From the NCBI GenBank assembly GCA_024195265.1, contig JAJLRJ010000014.1, positions 17,677,459-17,741,458 on the forward strand: a DNA stretch of 64,000 nucleotides. Direction: 5' to 3'. Position numbers and translations under genes: made by a program. Numbering within the stretch: position 1 is the stretch's first letter; each line of letters begins with the position of its first letter. Below the pieces are notes generated by a model. The model saw nothing but the letters and a program-made list of their open reading frames with translations. It did not search any database and was not told where the DNA came from. This document shows positions 1-31,159 of the stretch, one piece after another. This stretch comes from Dendrophyllia cribrosa (taxonomy: Eukaryota > Cnidaria > Anthozoa > Scleractinia > Dendrophylliidae).

Positions 1-403
1 TGGACCTCGCTGCGCTCAGTCCGTCCGCCATGACCTCAAGCCAAATATTTTCACGTCCGGCCCTCCCACTCAGTCAATAAGTGCATATTATGACACTATA
101 CATATGTAACTCAAGTTGCTGTTTTTCTGTTTCATTGTTTGTTATTACAGCTGTACAAGTAGTGATTACATGTACATACATGTACATTTCATCTTTTCCT
201 TGCATTGCCTATATCTACTGTACAGTCCTCTAGTCTGTTTAGATGAATGTAAAAATGAATACATTTGAAAATAAACATTGGGTTTTACTGTTTTTGTCCC
301 TCTGAAATGAAAAATGACCCCCAAAGCCTTTGCTGAAGGGACAAATTGGCTCCCACTCATCAAATCCTGGCTCAAACCCTGAGTTCCATCAAACAGACCA
401 TTA
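1..403. other. non-coding flank
   Basis: No coding exon, RNA gene or repeat could be supported here. If copy A of MGAT5 uses the same structure as copy B, this stretch belongs to its first intron, because the first coding exon (cytoplasmic tail and membrane anchor) is not visible anywhere left of 1702. Confidence 0.4.
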
Positions 404-1541
404 GTGAGTCAGTCCATTAGATGGAACAGCAGTCAGTTAAACAGCACAGTTGCCCTGTCAGACAGGCAATCAGTCCATTGGATGGATCTTAGTCAGTCAG
501 TCAGTCAGTCAGTCAGCCTGTCAGTCAGTCCATCTATCTGTCATTCAGTCAGTCATTCAGTCATGTTAGTCAGTCATGTCAGTAAGTCATGTCAGTCAGT
601 CAGTCCATCTGTCATTCATTCAGTCAGGCAGTCAATCAGTCAGTCATGTTAGTCAGTCATGCGAGTCATGCTAGTCATGTCAGTCAGTCAGTCATGTTAG
701 TCAGTCATGCGAGTCATGTCAGTCCATCTGCCATTCATTCATTCATTCAGTCAGTCAGTCAGTCAGTCACTCATGTTAGTCAGTCATGCCAGTCATGCCA
801 GTCATGCTAGTCATGTCAGTCAGTCCATCTGTCATTCATTCATTCAGTCAGGCAGTCAATCAGTCAGTCATGTTAGTCAGTCATGCGAGTCATGCTAGTC
901 ATGTCAGTCAGTCCATCTGTCATTCAGTCAGGCAGGCAGTCAGTCATGTTAGTCAGTCATGCGAGTCATGTCAGTCCATCTGTCATTCATTCAGTCAGGC
1001 AGGCAGTCAGTCAGTCACTCATGTTAGTCAGTCATGCGAGTCATGCTAGTCATGTCAGTCAGTCCATCTGTCATTCATTCAGGCAGGCAGGCAGGCAGGC
1101 AGTCAGTCAGTCAGTCATGTTAATTAGACTAATTAACATGACTAATTCATGCTAGTCATGCCAGTCAGTCAGTTATGTTAGTAAGTCATGTCAGTCAGTC
1201 ATGCCAGTCATGTAAGTCAGTCAGTCCCTCTGTCATTCAGGCAGGCAGTCAGTCATGAGTCTGTCAGTCAGTCAGTCATGTCAGTCAGTTAGTCGTGTCA
1301 GTCAGACAGGCAGGCAGTCAAGCAGTCAGTCAGTTAATCACTCAGTCAGTCAGCCAGTCATACAAGTCAGTCAGTACGTCAGTCATGCCAGTCATTGTCA
1401 GTCATGTCAGTCGTGTCAGTCATATCAGTCAGTCAGTCATGTAAGTCAGATTCAGTCAGTTAGTCAATCAGTCACTCAGTCAGTCAATCATTCAGTCGGT
1501 CAGCCAGTCAACCAGCCAGCAAACCAGTCTGTCACACATAT
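404..1541. repeat. degenerate CAGT/TCAG tetranucleotide array with higher-order structure
   Basis: About 1.1 kb is built almost entirely of CAGT units mixed with CATG, CATT and GGCA variants. A longer period is visible: blocks starting CAGTCCATCTGTCATTCA recur near 600, 722, 820, 909, 973 and 1060, each followed by GTTAGTCAGTCATGCGAGTC-like text. Because the unit is four bases without internal stops, all three forward frames stay open and give Ser/Gln/Val/His-rich ORFs; these are by-products, not genes. It lies just upstream of the first visible exon of MGAT5 copy A. Confidence 0.9.
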
Positions 1542-1701
1542 TCATTTACATGTAATTTTTCAGACAATAAGATATACAAAAATGTACATGTAGGGACAGT
1601 CAGTAGATGTATCATAATATTTCTTCAGTCTTGTGTTTTAAGTCTACATGTACATGTGGTAGGTTTATTGATATAAATTTGTTTGGTATTATGATAAGCA
1701 G

Positions 1702-20515
<18,814 letters not shown>

Positions 20516-20904
20516 AAAGTATAGAAAACGCGTCTGCTTTGCGATCAAGAAGAGAGGCCGTCACCCTTCGGGTAGGGTCTTGGTGACCCCTTTGTGTGCA
20601 GGACCTGGATAGACTAGAGATATTGGCGTGTAGTCCCTGGAGATATGGTCTTGCTGTTCCTGGAAATATATTTCTCGTTTTTTGGGGGGATGTGGTCCTG
20701 GTGTCCCTGGGAATTGCTGGTTTTGACTTACGTCATATCAAAATTCAAGAGCATTAAAAAAACAGATTTCAATTCCAAAATGTTTATGGAATTGTAGAGA
20801 GTTTAAAACTACACATTTAGGTCAAATTTTTAAGCGAAAGAGCATTTCGTTCAAGAGTTATAGGGAAACGAGTACTGGTCGTTTTTAGTAAAAATATATG
20901 GATC

Positions 20905-20946
20905 GGCCATCTTTGTGTCCCACTTAGGGACACAAAGATGACGGCC
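20905..20946. repeat. short perfect hairpin
   Basis: GGCCATCTTTGTGTCC and its inverse flank a seven-base loop, 390 bp after the stop codon of copy A. It may be a MITE scar or 3' UTR structure. Confidence 0.7.
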
Positions 20947-20999
20947 AAAACTTCAAAGTCTTAATTACACCAAAAATCTCATCACAAAAGATTGGATTC

Positions 21000-21005
21000 A
21001 ATAAA
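21000..21005 (+). terminator. candidate poly(A) signal of MGAT5 copy A
   Basis: The first clear AATAAA after the stop, 485 nt downstream. Only the hexamer supports it. Confidence 0.3.
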
Positions 21006-21704
21006 AGTTCCATAAAATCAGCTTGTAAGCATCTATAATGCAAAAATAACTTTCAACTGGTTGAAGTTTGTTTATTTTTACGGCTTATCCGAAATAGGGT
21101 GACGAATTGCATGAGACATTTAAAACCTTTACAAATCGGAAGCAAAACATCGTTAAAACCTGGAACTTTTTGTGAAGGATTGTAACACTGGTATCTACAT
21201 ACCATGTTAGAAACAGCTTTGTAGGATGTATAGTTTAGATTTTTGAATTTTTATGACGTCATATGAAAGCCAAGAATATGGGCCTGGTGAGCTTGGGAAT
21301 ATGAACGTGTAGAGACAAGAGATATGGTCTTGGTTTCCCTGTGGATATGGGCATGCTTTCCCTGGCGTAGGAATCTGATGACCCTGGGGATTTTAGCTTG
21401 GGCTTTCATGGGAAAAGGGGCGGGTTGGTTTTTCAAAATGGCGGGGGAGGGGGGGCGTGATACCGCCATGAATCGTGGGTATTCTGTCACGTGATACACA
21501 ATAAAATGGCGTTTTCGAAGGTTATTTCCAGCGAATGGCAGCCATGTTTGTTTCCTGGCAATCTGAAACGTCATTCTAACGTAAGGAAGACATTTCATCA
21601 TGTGTCACGTGACAAAATACTCCATGATTCTTGGAGTATTTTGCAGCCTTGTTCAGCGGTTTCTTCGCCCACCATTTTTAATGTGGAGAGGGCCCTGGGA
21701 CGAG

Positions 21705-21985
21705 ATTGGGTTGGTTGTTAATTGCGCCGCGTCACGTGAAAAGGGCCCCGACGACATGACACGTGATTTCGAGTACAGTAATTTGCATTTAAAATCAGCT
21801 GCTCAAAATGGCGGAAGCCTTGCGGTATGTGCATTCAAAGCGCGATTTTTACGGTTTTAATTTCTGTACTTTTTTCGCTTCCATCATATTATTTCGGGAT
21901 TGAAGTGGGCAAAAAAGCTGAAAACTCAAAATCGAGAAAATATGTCGTCCGGGCCCTTTTCGCGCAACGCGGCCCAATTGTTATT
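21705..21985. mobile_element. fold-back element with GC-rich ends
   Basis: AATTGCGCCGCGTCACGTGA, AAAGGGCCCCGACGACA on the left is mirrored by TGTCGTCCGGGCCCTTTTCG, CGCAACGCGGCCCAATT on the right. No gene. Confidence 0.7.
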
Positions 21986-22899
21986 TGAGCTATTTTGAAA
22001 AAAATAGCTCATTAGCAGGCGCAAAGGTTGGTTTGTGATGTTAGTATGTTTGTTAGTTTGTTTGTTTGTTTGTATGTATGTCTTGGGTTATGTCACACCA
22101 ATCAGATTGCCTCTAGTATGTACACCGTGTACTATGTCAGCCAATCAAATTTTCGCTTCTAAAATGGTATTACTGAAGGTCAAAGAAGGGCACTTGACAT
22201 GAATTGAAAATCAGCCATCTTGAATCTCCGCGATTATTGCCGCAAACACTAAAAGTGTAAAGTTTTGAAAATTTGTTGCTTGGGAACTGTTCTCTAATCC
22301 CGACTGGCTTGCTAACCTGGCAATATCAAGGACATTTATTCAGAAATACTGCCTATAATGTGCCCTATGCATGAATGGTAGAATGGTCTGCGGGGGATGA
22401 GACGTCCAAAAAATGTGGACTGCGGTTACGTTCATAGGTGAGCTTATACTGAAGTATGAGTATAGTTTTATTGCAAAAACGGCAAGCCGATTTCAAATAA
22501 TATGATGCGGAACATGAATTGTATGTTTCAAGCCTGGGTTTCAAGAGATTACTATTTAAAATTGGATTTTTTTTGTCAGACACGCTGTCTGCACGTGAAA
22601 ATGTTGAACTTTGTCCTTATAGAAACTTGTCCGTGATGCATGGAGTTCAACAGAGAACATGTAATGCAATTAATCTACAATTTACAGTATGTAAAACGTT
22701 TATCTTTCTTTGAATTAATGTGAGCTGATGTGTAGGTTATTAATTGTATGCCTCAAGCGATTACTATAAGCGAGAAGCGACTGTATTTTGTATGAGCAGT
22801 CACGTTGTGTGCACGTGCAAATATTGAACTTTGTCCTTATAGAAACTGGTACGTGATGAAATTCAACATGTTTTCGAGAAAACGTAATGTAATTAATTT

Positions 22900-23480
22900 A
22901 TATGGTGCGTTAAAAAACGCCTGTTTAAAAAATATTAGTTGCAATTTACTAGGAAACAAGCAAAATTCATTTTGGATGCGCTAAGTTTCTGCTGGTCGAC
23001 ATTACAGGAAAAGGTGTTTGGTTCCAAATGTTAACCTCAACAATGTTCGTGTAAGTAATTCAATTAGCTTGAGGTTTTGAGTCGAAAACAATTTAATCTA
23101 ATTAGTTCTGTTTCTATTTGCACGACTTTTTTGTGGAGAATAAAAACAGTTGTTTAAATAATATTAGTTCCAATTTACTAGGAGACTACTTATATTCATT
23201 TTTCATGCGTTTAGTTTCTGTGAAAGACTTTTCTGGTTGACATAACAGAAACAGGTGGTTCAAAGAATTTTCGTGTCACTAATTTAATTAGCTTGTGGTT
23301 TGGAGTTGAAAACAATTTAATTTAATTAGTTTGCTTCTTCCAGGCCAAAGGAACCTTTTCCACGTGTCTTTTGTGAATAATAAAAAAGACTAGATACAAA
23401 TTTCCAGGAAATAATAAGCCTTCAATTTGGATGCATCAAATTTATGTGCAGGACTTTTCTGGTTGACATTTAATTTAATA
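22900..23480. repeat. imperfect tandem repeat of about 190 bp
   Basis: Phrases TTAGTTSCAATTTACTAGGA, TTCATTTT, GTTTCTG, TGGTYGACAT and GAAAACAATTTAATYTAATT recur near 22940, 23160 and 23400. Two to three diverged units. Confidence 0.65.
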
Positions 23481-23874
23481 CACTCATTACTGAAACAAGT
23501 TGCTCATTTCACTGGGACCGTAGTTTCGTCAAAAAATAACTCTGGAAATCCCGTGAAAAAAAAGCTAGCCGAGAAACGAGAAACGGGACCCAGTTGGTTA
23601 TCTCGGTATTTTTTTGGTAGTGGGCGGGCCGGAGGATTTTAAAAACGTATATCTGCAAGCGGTTATTTGTGCGAGTTAACTTCCGCTGTTTTGTTACTTT
23701 CACCATTTCATATCATTTAGGTAATTTTCAAAATAGCTCATGCACGCAATGCGTGCCTATGTTTTTATGAATTAGTATTTATTTGTTTTATTAGTATAAA
23801 TTATTATTTAATATCAGTTTCCATTGTTTAGTGTACAGCGTACTTTTATTTATAAGCAATAGTTTGGTAATACA

Positions 23875-24929
23875 TAAGCATGTAAAAATAAACGATAGAA
23901 TCGAATGACGTTTCGATGTCGTCATGACGCTATTTTCAAGTTCAAAATGATTAGAATAAACAATCAATCAATAAATTTATTAATGTCAAAGCGTGGGATG
24001 AGGGTTCCCCTCCATTTCCGAGGCCAGAGGCTCATGTGTAAAACGTATGACAATAAGTTGGAGTAACTGAAGTGCACCTAAACCCAAAAATGTTTTTTCG
24101 CTTAATCAACGCTATGTACGTCGAAAAGTTGAATAGTTAAATATTTCTTGTTTTTAATTGTGCGTTAGTGAATAGGCAATTTGCACGATGGCGTCATTTG
24201 ACTACAACTACCAGAATTCATTTCGTTTTTCTTTTCTTATTAAAATTTTGTAATCCCAGTGCGGTTTAAATAACAATAGCCCTAATTTGCACTACAAAAC
24301 AAAAAACTGAAGGATTCTGGTAGTTGTAGTCATATGACGTCATCATGCAAATGGCCTATTATAGAGGTTTGAATTTACAAAATGCTAATTAGATGACGTC
24401 AAATCAAGACTTTACCATTATTTCTACTTCAATTTACAATACGCAGTTCACAGCTTAAGGATAATCAATTTAAGAAATACTAAATAAAAACTGTTAATAG
24501 TCAATTGATTTGTAAAAAATACATTACTTGGAGGTGGAAACAAGTAGTTTTATAATAAACGAGTCTTGATTTGACGTCATATTAACATTTTGTAAATTCA
24601 AACATCTATAATTCACTAGCGCAACGTTTAAAACAAGAAATATTTAACTATTCAACTTTTCAACGTACATAGAGTTGATTAAGCGAAAAAAAAAAACAAT
24701 TTTGGGGTTAGGTGCACTTCAACTTACAAAAACAATCAAAGGAACTAATTAAGGTAAAAATGAATTAAAAATGAAATATATTAAAATTTGAGCCAAACTA
24801 TTTTCGTGACGATTATGGTAATCTTCAGGAAACTATTTCTGACAGTTTATTCTAATCATTTTGAACTTAAAAATGGCGTCATGACGACACCGAAACATCA
24901 TTCGATTTTATCTTTTTTTTACATGCTTA
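23875..24929. mobile_element. 1.05-kb inverted-repeat element
   Basis: Ends contain TAAGCATGTAAAAA, AATCGAATGACGTTTCG and GTCGTCATGACGC with the inverse at 24860-24929. A second nested pair (GTGCACCTAAACCC, GTTGAATAGTTAAATATTTC) is at 24075-24180 and 24605-24720. No coding region. Confidence 0.75.
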
Positions 24930-25031
24930 CGTACTTATATTGTCTATAAAAACCTTTTTAAGTAGTTATTAATTGTGTAGAAAAAAATTATTGTTAAGTA
25001 GTATAAAAAGACCTATTTGTTCGCCAGCTTG

Positions 25032-25417
25032 AAGGGGCTATGTCATGGCGGTTTTTATGTTTTTGTCTCACACTGTGCCAGAATTAAAACAGAGCATCTT
25101 ACTTCAAACACAAAATGCTCTTACAACACAAAGAACAAGATATCAAGTACATTCTTGTAGAAAGAATAAACCATAATCAGTTTTTAGCACATTTTCCAAA
25201 ACTCATTCAACGAACTTGAAAACATTGGCCAATTTTTTCAAGTTGCAATCCATTTCCATCCTGGCCATCTGTAGTCAGGGACAGTTGTTTATAGTTTCAT
25301 TTTACTCGTAAAGCAATTTTAAACAAAATTGGACCATTATTTTTAAGTTGCCAGTGATATAAATAGGTCTTTTAGCTTTTTAAAATGACACTAAAAAATA
25401 GTGACAGAGCCCCTTTA
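25032..25417. mobile_element. MITE, AAGGGGCTATGTCA ends (copy 1)
   Basis: Ends are AAGGGGCTATGTCA and TGACAGAGCCCCTTT. The body includes CAAGTTGCAATCCATTTCCA and CATCCTGGCCATC, which recur in the copies at 29819-30191 and 50921-51290. Confidence 0.8.
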
Positions 25418-25513
25418 AGAATGTTTGTAGGCATTTTTTACGACAACTAAATGTCACTAATTTTTGAATCGCACTATTTGTGATATTGAATTTTGGTGAT
25501 TTTGTAGAATATG

Positions 25514-25690
25514 TTAACCCTTTCGCTACCAGAGTCAATTATGAAAACATGTAATGTAGTTCTAACTTTTGAGTCTGTTGACGAAATCCTGTGATGCGAC
25601 CATTCAAAGGAAACCTCTTCGGCAGTACTTTTGCATGGTACCATTGGTTTTTCAATATTTTGGGATTTTTCTTTTAATTTTGATCCGAAA
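25514..25690. repeat. dispersed repeat beginning TAACCCTTTC (second copy)
   Basis: Same family as 2561-2715 and 51346-51614, with CTTTTGAGTCTG, TGCGACCATTCAAA and TTGCATGGTACCATTGG in the same order. One end only. Confidence 0.55.
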
Positions 25691-26099
25691 TTAATGTATA
25701 AGTTATACTATGACCTAGTACTGAGCACCATGTCTCACATTATTGAAAGGCCCAATAATAATAATTATACAACTTTGGAAATAGCAAAAACTTAAGGTGC
25801 CCCGGTTCAATACCTACTTTATGAAAAACTCTATCGCCCACAGAGGCTCTATAGTCTGGAACGCACTTTGACCACACTGCAGCGAAGAAATACTATCCGC
25901 TAAAGCGTAAAGTAATCTATTCTTATCGGTCTCACCCGCACTCCTATGGAATCTGGTGGCCTCTTTCAGATGGTCAACTGATACAATCCAATGGGATGAA
26001 CAGTGGGATGTGGTGGGAGGGAGAAAATATCTGAAAGAGGTACCATGAAGCGGAGTACGGGTACTGAGAAATAAAGTTATATCATAAGCAGCATTCTTC

Positions 26100-26671
26100 A
26101 TGTTATTGAATTTGTTACTTTGATTTATTTCTTTCTTTTGAATTTTTTCAAAAATTTCGTATACATTTTATTCTTAGTTTTTCCCCGAGTTTAGAAATTC
26201 GTAATCCATGGCAATTTGGCCTTTTTGAATTTATTTTGTTCCAGTTCTTGATTTCACTAACGGTATATTTTTATCAAATAACTTATATACTATATTATTT
26301 ATAATAGAGTATAATATAATAGAGTCATAGGTATATATTGAGCATCCGTTATACTATAAATGTCATTCCAGTTTTCACGTTCTAAATCCTAGTTTATTAT
26401 ATTTATCGTTTTTATCAATTAACCTATATTTAGTATTAGCGTTATTACGTTTAAAAGGATCCTTTGCAAGTTATTAGTTATTTTGAACACTGGTAAGTGT
26501 TTTAAGAAATCAATGAAGAGAATGTCAGATTTTTAATTCTCATCAATATTAACAAATATAGCCTTGGAACCAATGGTCAAAACATGTATGAAGCCATTCT
26601 GGTGGATTATAGAGTCTGATTTGTTGATTTTCATCAGTTTTCAATAGTTCAAGATTGAAATCTCCTATTAT
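26100..26671. other. AT-rich intergenic DNA
   Basis: I see no exon, RNA gene or clear repeat border in this stretch apart from low-complexity TATA-rich text around 26280-26340. Confidence 0.4.
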
Positions 26672-26859
26672 ACTAGCAGTAATCACAGATTATGGAGACG
26701 CGTTCGAAGGAATTTCCGGCGGAAATGAGCCCCTTCAAAAAAAAAAACCAATAGGAGCGGCCATTTGGAAGACCGTCTACCAAAAAATCTCAAATTTTAC
26801 TGCACATAAACCACAGGACAACCAACACGAAATTAGGATTGCGTTCTCCGAACGCGATA
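26672..26859. repeat. inverted copy of the repeat at 7231-7411
   Basis: Reverse complement of the intronic repeat, ending CGAACGCGAT. The forward ORF across it is incidental. Confidence 0.8.
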
Positions 26860-27218
26860 AGAGCACTTTTTTTGTTAGTTAAGTCTATTTTTTGTAGGCG
26901 TTCAATAAGGCATTGCTTGAACCAATAAACTTATCATTCCCAGGCCTATATACCTTGAATAATGATGTTTGGTCTGCGGTTGTAAATTCAATGAATTGTA
27001 ACTCGTTACATCTTCAAACCCAAACTCAAAACACCCCAATTCAGAGGAACTTCAGTGCACCCACCGTAAACGCACACAAACAAAACCCCATGCTCAAAGG
27101 CAAGATGCTTGAACGGAAAAGGCGATGCTTAAAGCGCCCCGACAAAAAGCGTACTTAAACTACAACATTAAACTAAAAGAAAATAAAACTGGTAAGTTAA
27201 TTAAGACATTTGTATAGG

Positions 27219-27369
27219 TAATCATACGGTTTCGAGTTTAATTTGGGATTAATTTGCACGAGTGAGTTTTTCAAAAAGCTCAAAATTACGGCGAGTGCAA
27301 TTTGAGCTTTTTGAAAAACTCACAAGTGCAAATTAATCCCAAATTGAACGACAAAACCGTATGATTACT
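27219..27369. mobile_element. palindrome, AATCATACGGTTT ends
   Basis: Arms of about 65 bp (GTTTAATTTGGGATTAATTT, AGTTTTTCAAAAAGCTCAAA) are inverse copies around 27290. Confidence 0.8.
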
Positions 27370-27904
27370 TATTAATAATTATACATGAAAAAAAATTGCA
27401 TCCATTTTTGTTTGGAAATTTTTGCCAAAAAAAAAAGAAATTTTTTTTTTTCGATTTGTAATTTGCACTGGTGTTACACTTTTTGCACTGGTGTTACACT
27501 TGAACTGCACTGCTCTTAGCCAATCAGAATCGAGTAATTTTTTCATGTATATTATTATATCTTTAATCCTTTCAGGTGTTAACTAATAGTCGTGGGAAGT
27601 AATCTGTTCTCATCGGTCTCACCCGCACTCTTATGTTTAGTGATGGGAATCTGGCCGCCATATATGGATGGAATATACTTGCCCAGACATCAGCACTATT
27701 ACAGAGAATTTATATTCCAAAGGGGCTATGTACGCTTTAAAATCGTCATAATTATCCAATGTGCTTCGTATGTTGAGAGGTAAAATTGAGACTTGTTGAT
27801 TCAGAATGTCACTACTTCTCAATTGTTTAAGGTATCACCATCATGGTAAATTATCACAAGCATCAACACAATTTACCATTTATTGATCAGGGTCAAGATC
27901 AGAG

Positions 27905-28417
27905 TTAAACACGAAGTTCCGGTATAAAAGGCTTATACTCCATTTGGGTTTATACACCTTTTGGGTGTGAAATGCAAATTAAGGCGTCTTTCAGTCACAA
28001 AACGTGGTTAACTTGCGCGTCCTTTAAATATAATTTGCTTCAAAAATCTAACAAAACCAAGATTTTACCTAAGCTTAAAAAAGAAATAGGAGTTCATATA
28101 ACTTTCATAAAGTATTTCCAAATTGTGTTACTTAGCAATGGTCTTAGGGGGTGTTTACATGACACCCTCTTATGGCTCTACATTTGTTTACATGATACCA
28201 CCACAAAATGTGGTGGTATCATGTAAACAAATGTAGAGCCATAAGAGGGAACCGGAGTGAACTCGCCCCGGCGCGAAAGTCGCCCCGGTGTCATGTAAGC
28301 ACCCCCTTAGTAATGACACATGCTATTTGTCAGTTGTTTATGCTTCAGTGGTTGATTGACGACTGGAGGTGAGAATGGCCAGGCCAGGCTCCTTTTATAC
28401 CGGAACTTCGTGTTTAA
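27905..28417. mobile_element. element with TTAAACACGAAGTTCCGG ends, carrying a nested MITE
   Basis: Ends TTAAACACGAAGTTCCGGTA and the exact inverse at 28392-28417 enclose a second inverted-repeat element at 28147-28306, which therefore inserted later. Confidence 0.82.
28147..28306. mobile_element. 160-bp Harbinger-type MITE, GGGGGTGTTTACATGACACC ends
   Basis: Inverted ends GGGGGTGTTTACATGACACC, flanked by TTA on both sides (28144-28146 and 28307-28309). The centre is a second perfect palindrome containing GGTGGTATCATGTAAACAAA. Confidence 0.87.
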
Positions 28418-28851
28418 GAGTTAAATATGACTATTCTCAGCGGTCTCACCCCAAACAGTCAGATGAAGCTCATTATCATTTCTATAGAAGACACGGGAGG
28501 TTACGGTTATGGCGTCAGTGTGTTGTTGTCATTGAATTGTAACATGAAGAATGCTGCTAAACGCCATTATTACAAGGGAGTTTAACGAAAATAAGAGTTA
28601 AACTTGATATATATTCATGGAAAATAACATTCAAATGAAGTCAAAAACAAAAATAGATTAAAATTCTATCTACCAGACCGTTTCAAGGGTAATAAAACCA
28701 TTGTTACTGAATCCTACTAAAATAAGAAGTACATTTAATTAATTAATGCTTTGTAAATGTTGGAAAAAATGTAACTACTAAAAGGCAAGACACCGATGTT
28801 AATTTTTTAACATTTTAGGTATAATATATGAGTAAAGTCGATTTTCTTGGA

Positions 28852-29195
28852 TGTTAGAGTAACAGGGAAAGAAGTGGATTTTAAATTAAATGGAAAAAGG
28901 TCAATTGGTCATGATAAAATGCTACCTAAATTAGTGAAGAAAATTTCGAAGTTTATATTACATGACCAGCCATTTCTAACTAGTGTTGACTTGTACAATA
29001 ATAATAAAAATAATAATAATTTATGAATTTCTATTGCGCACATTCCATAAAATGATCACATGCGCATTACATGTACACTGAATTCTATTAAAATATAATA
29101 ATTATAATGTACCAAATGATCTAAAAGTTGTAATTGTACTCCAATACTTAAGGCAAACAATAAGGATGAATTCTCCAATTATAGACCTGACTTTG
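28852..29195 (+). pseudogene. non-LTR retrotransposon RT remnant, 5' part
   Basis: Reading with frame changes gives SIGHDKMLPKLVKKISKFI and then NDLKVV followed by PILKANNKDEFSNYRPD. These are the first blocks of LINE reverse transcriptases of the CR1/L2/Jockey type. It is interrupted by AT-rich insertions and frameshifts and cannot be functional. The later RT block is at 30720-30960. Confidence 0.7.
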
Positions 29196-29423
29196 TTTTT
29201 ACATGCTACCCTGTGACTGTGTGATATATGGTTTTAAATAAAGCGGTTTTACGTATAAGTGACAACCGAACATGCGCTTTGAAGCCCACGATTGCACAGA
29301 GTCACGGTCTCTGTAAATTTGGCAATTTGCATATTCTAGTTCAAAATAGCATCATTTTTTTATTATGTAAAATATACTAGAAAATTGCATTATAAAAAAT
29401 AATGTATAAAAGAATGCAACACC

Positions 29424-29818
29424 CCCCTTGGGTTTTTGCGATGTTGCAATATTTCGGAAATATTTTACATCTAATAGATAGCCCGCGATGTGCTCTACAA
29501 GATAAGGTAAATATTATGGGTTGTGGTGCTGCTGGGGTCCGTGACGTAATCCAAAATGGCCGCCATCTTGGATTTTACTAAAAATTCAAATTTATCGGAA
29601 AAATGTGGAAACTGCAAAAATTGTTTGCTAGAGTTGCAACATAACATACAATAAAACATTTTGATGCTTTTGGTAGCATTTTATATGTTTTTTTTTTCTG
29701 AAAAAAAGTGAAAAACACGCATTTTTATTCAAAAATGGCTTGACCACATGCTACTTATGACGTCATATCTCGTTACCATAGCAACCGATTGTCGCCAAAC
29801 TTTACCAAAATGTGTCTT
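29424..29818. repeat. dispersed repeat, inverted relative of 38982-39491
   Basis: Shared segments include GATGTAAAATATTTYCGAAAT, ATTTTGGATKACGTCACGGA, AACACGCATTTTTATTCAAA and ATGGCTTGACC, in reverse order to the copy at 38982-39491. The defined ends of the family are visible only in that copy. Confidence 0.65.
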
Positions 29819-30191
29819 AAAGGGGCATTGTCACGCAGATTTTGCTGTGTTTTGGTCAAAATACACTAAATATATGACAAAGTAAGTTTGCTCAAACATA
29901 AAATTGCTTTTAGAATATCAGGTGATTTCTTCAAGGAAGAACAAACCATAAGTTTTTCTGCGATTTTTCCACGACTCTTGGGAGGAACTTGAAAAAATTG
30001 GCCAATTTTTTCAAGTTGCAATCCATTTCCATCCTGGCCATCCGCAGCCAAAGATAACAAATACTAGTTTCTGTGCACTCGTAGAGTATTTGTGAACAAA
30101 ACGGGACCATTATTCTAAGGTTTCCATTGAAACAAATATGTTTTTTGGCTTTTCAAAGTGATACTAAAAATAGGTGACAGTGTCCCTTTAA
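29819..30191. mobile_element. MITE, AAAGGGGCATTGTCAC ends (copy 2)
   Basis: Inverted ends AAAGGGGCATTGTCAC and GTGACAGTGTCCCTTTAA; same family as 25032-25417 and 50921-51290. It lies between the two RT remnants. Confidence 0.82.
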
Positions 30192-30529
30192 GGATAAACG
30201 AACATTCTGAAAACGGCATGTGCTAATCGCAAATGGTCTTGAAAATATCGGAGAAAAACCACCTCCCCTCCTCCCATTTTCAATATGGCATTCCCAGTTT
30301 AAGGTTTGGTCGATATAGACTCAAAGGGATTTAGCTGATACTACTTGTTCTACAGCGCTATTATTTATAGTAAGAGAAGGGCTTTCTGAAAATTGCGATA
30401 ACTTCTGCCTTGATGCAATAAGTATAAACTCAGTTTTTGTCAAATTCAGGGTAAGCTTGTTAGCTGATAACCATGTGTACACATAGATAACAAAGAGTAT
30501 ACTCTTGGGTATTTGTAGACCTTATATAA

Positions 30530-30699
30530 ACATTGGATACTATTATCATGAGATATAAACATTGGATACTATTATCATGAGATATAAACATTGGGTACTA
30601 TTATCATGAGATATAAACATTGGATACTATTATCATGAGATATAAACATTGGATACTATTATCATGAGATATAAACATTGGGTACTATTATCATGAGAC
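30530..30699. repeat. 29-bp tandem repeat, six units
   Basis: ACATTGGATACTATTATCAT plus GAGATATAA is repeated six times with one-base variants. Confidence 0.95.
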
Positions 30700-30719
30700 A
30701 TTTCTAAAGAATTAACTCA

Positions 30720-31110
30720 ATTATGGAATAAGGGGGGATTGCCCTAGATTGGTTAAACACAAGTCAAGTAAACCACAAAGCTTAGTAATTAAAAAGTGGA
30801 GTACCTCATGGTTCTGTCCTTGGGTCTCTCTTTATTCTATTTACATCAATAATATCTCCAGGGGCTCACAGATTTTTTCATTTATTCTTTTTGCTTATGA
30901 TACAAGTTTGTTTTATAGTTTTATAGTCATCAAGATCTAGATATTGTGTTTAATACCATGAAGCGAAACTACGGAAGATTATATCTTGGTTCTCTTATGC
31001 GCTTCCTATAAATATTAAGACAATACATTTTTTACAGTCTTTAAAACTAAACAAAGAAAACTGGCTAAAAATATTGCAAATAAAATTAATAATCGGCTGA
31101 TTGAAACAAG
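30720..31110 (+). pseudogene. non-LTR retrotransposon RT remnant, catalytic part
   Basis: One frame gives SGVPHGSVLGSLF and the next YINNISRGSQIFSFILFAYD; these match the GVPQGSVLGPLLF and FADD blocks of LINE reverse transcriptases. There is a frameshift between the blocks, and the second catalytic block reads AYD where active enzymes have ADD. Probably the same element as 28852-29195. Confidence 0.75.
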
Positions 31111-31159
31111 TAAAACTCAGACGATGGCAATAGTGACTGCAGCGCAGGCGCAGTAGTCA

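Noticed and set aside
404..1593. Chain of forward ORFs rich in Ser, Gln and Val
   Set aside because: They are readings of the CAGT tetramer array; the same peptide pattern appears in all frames and no start, splice or domain evidence exists.
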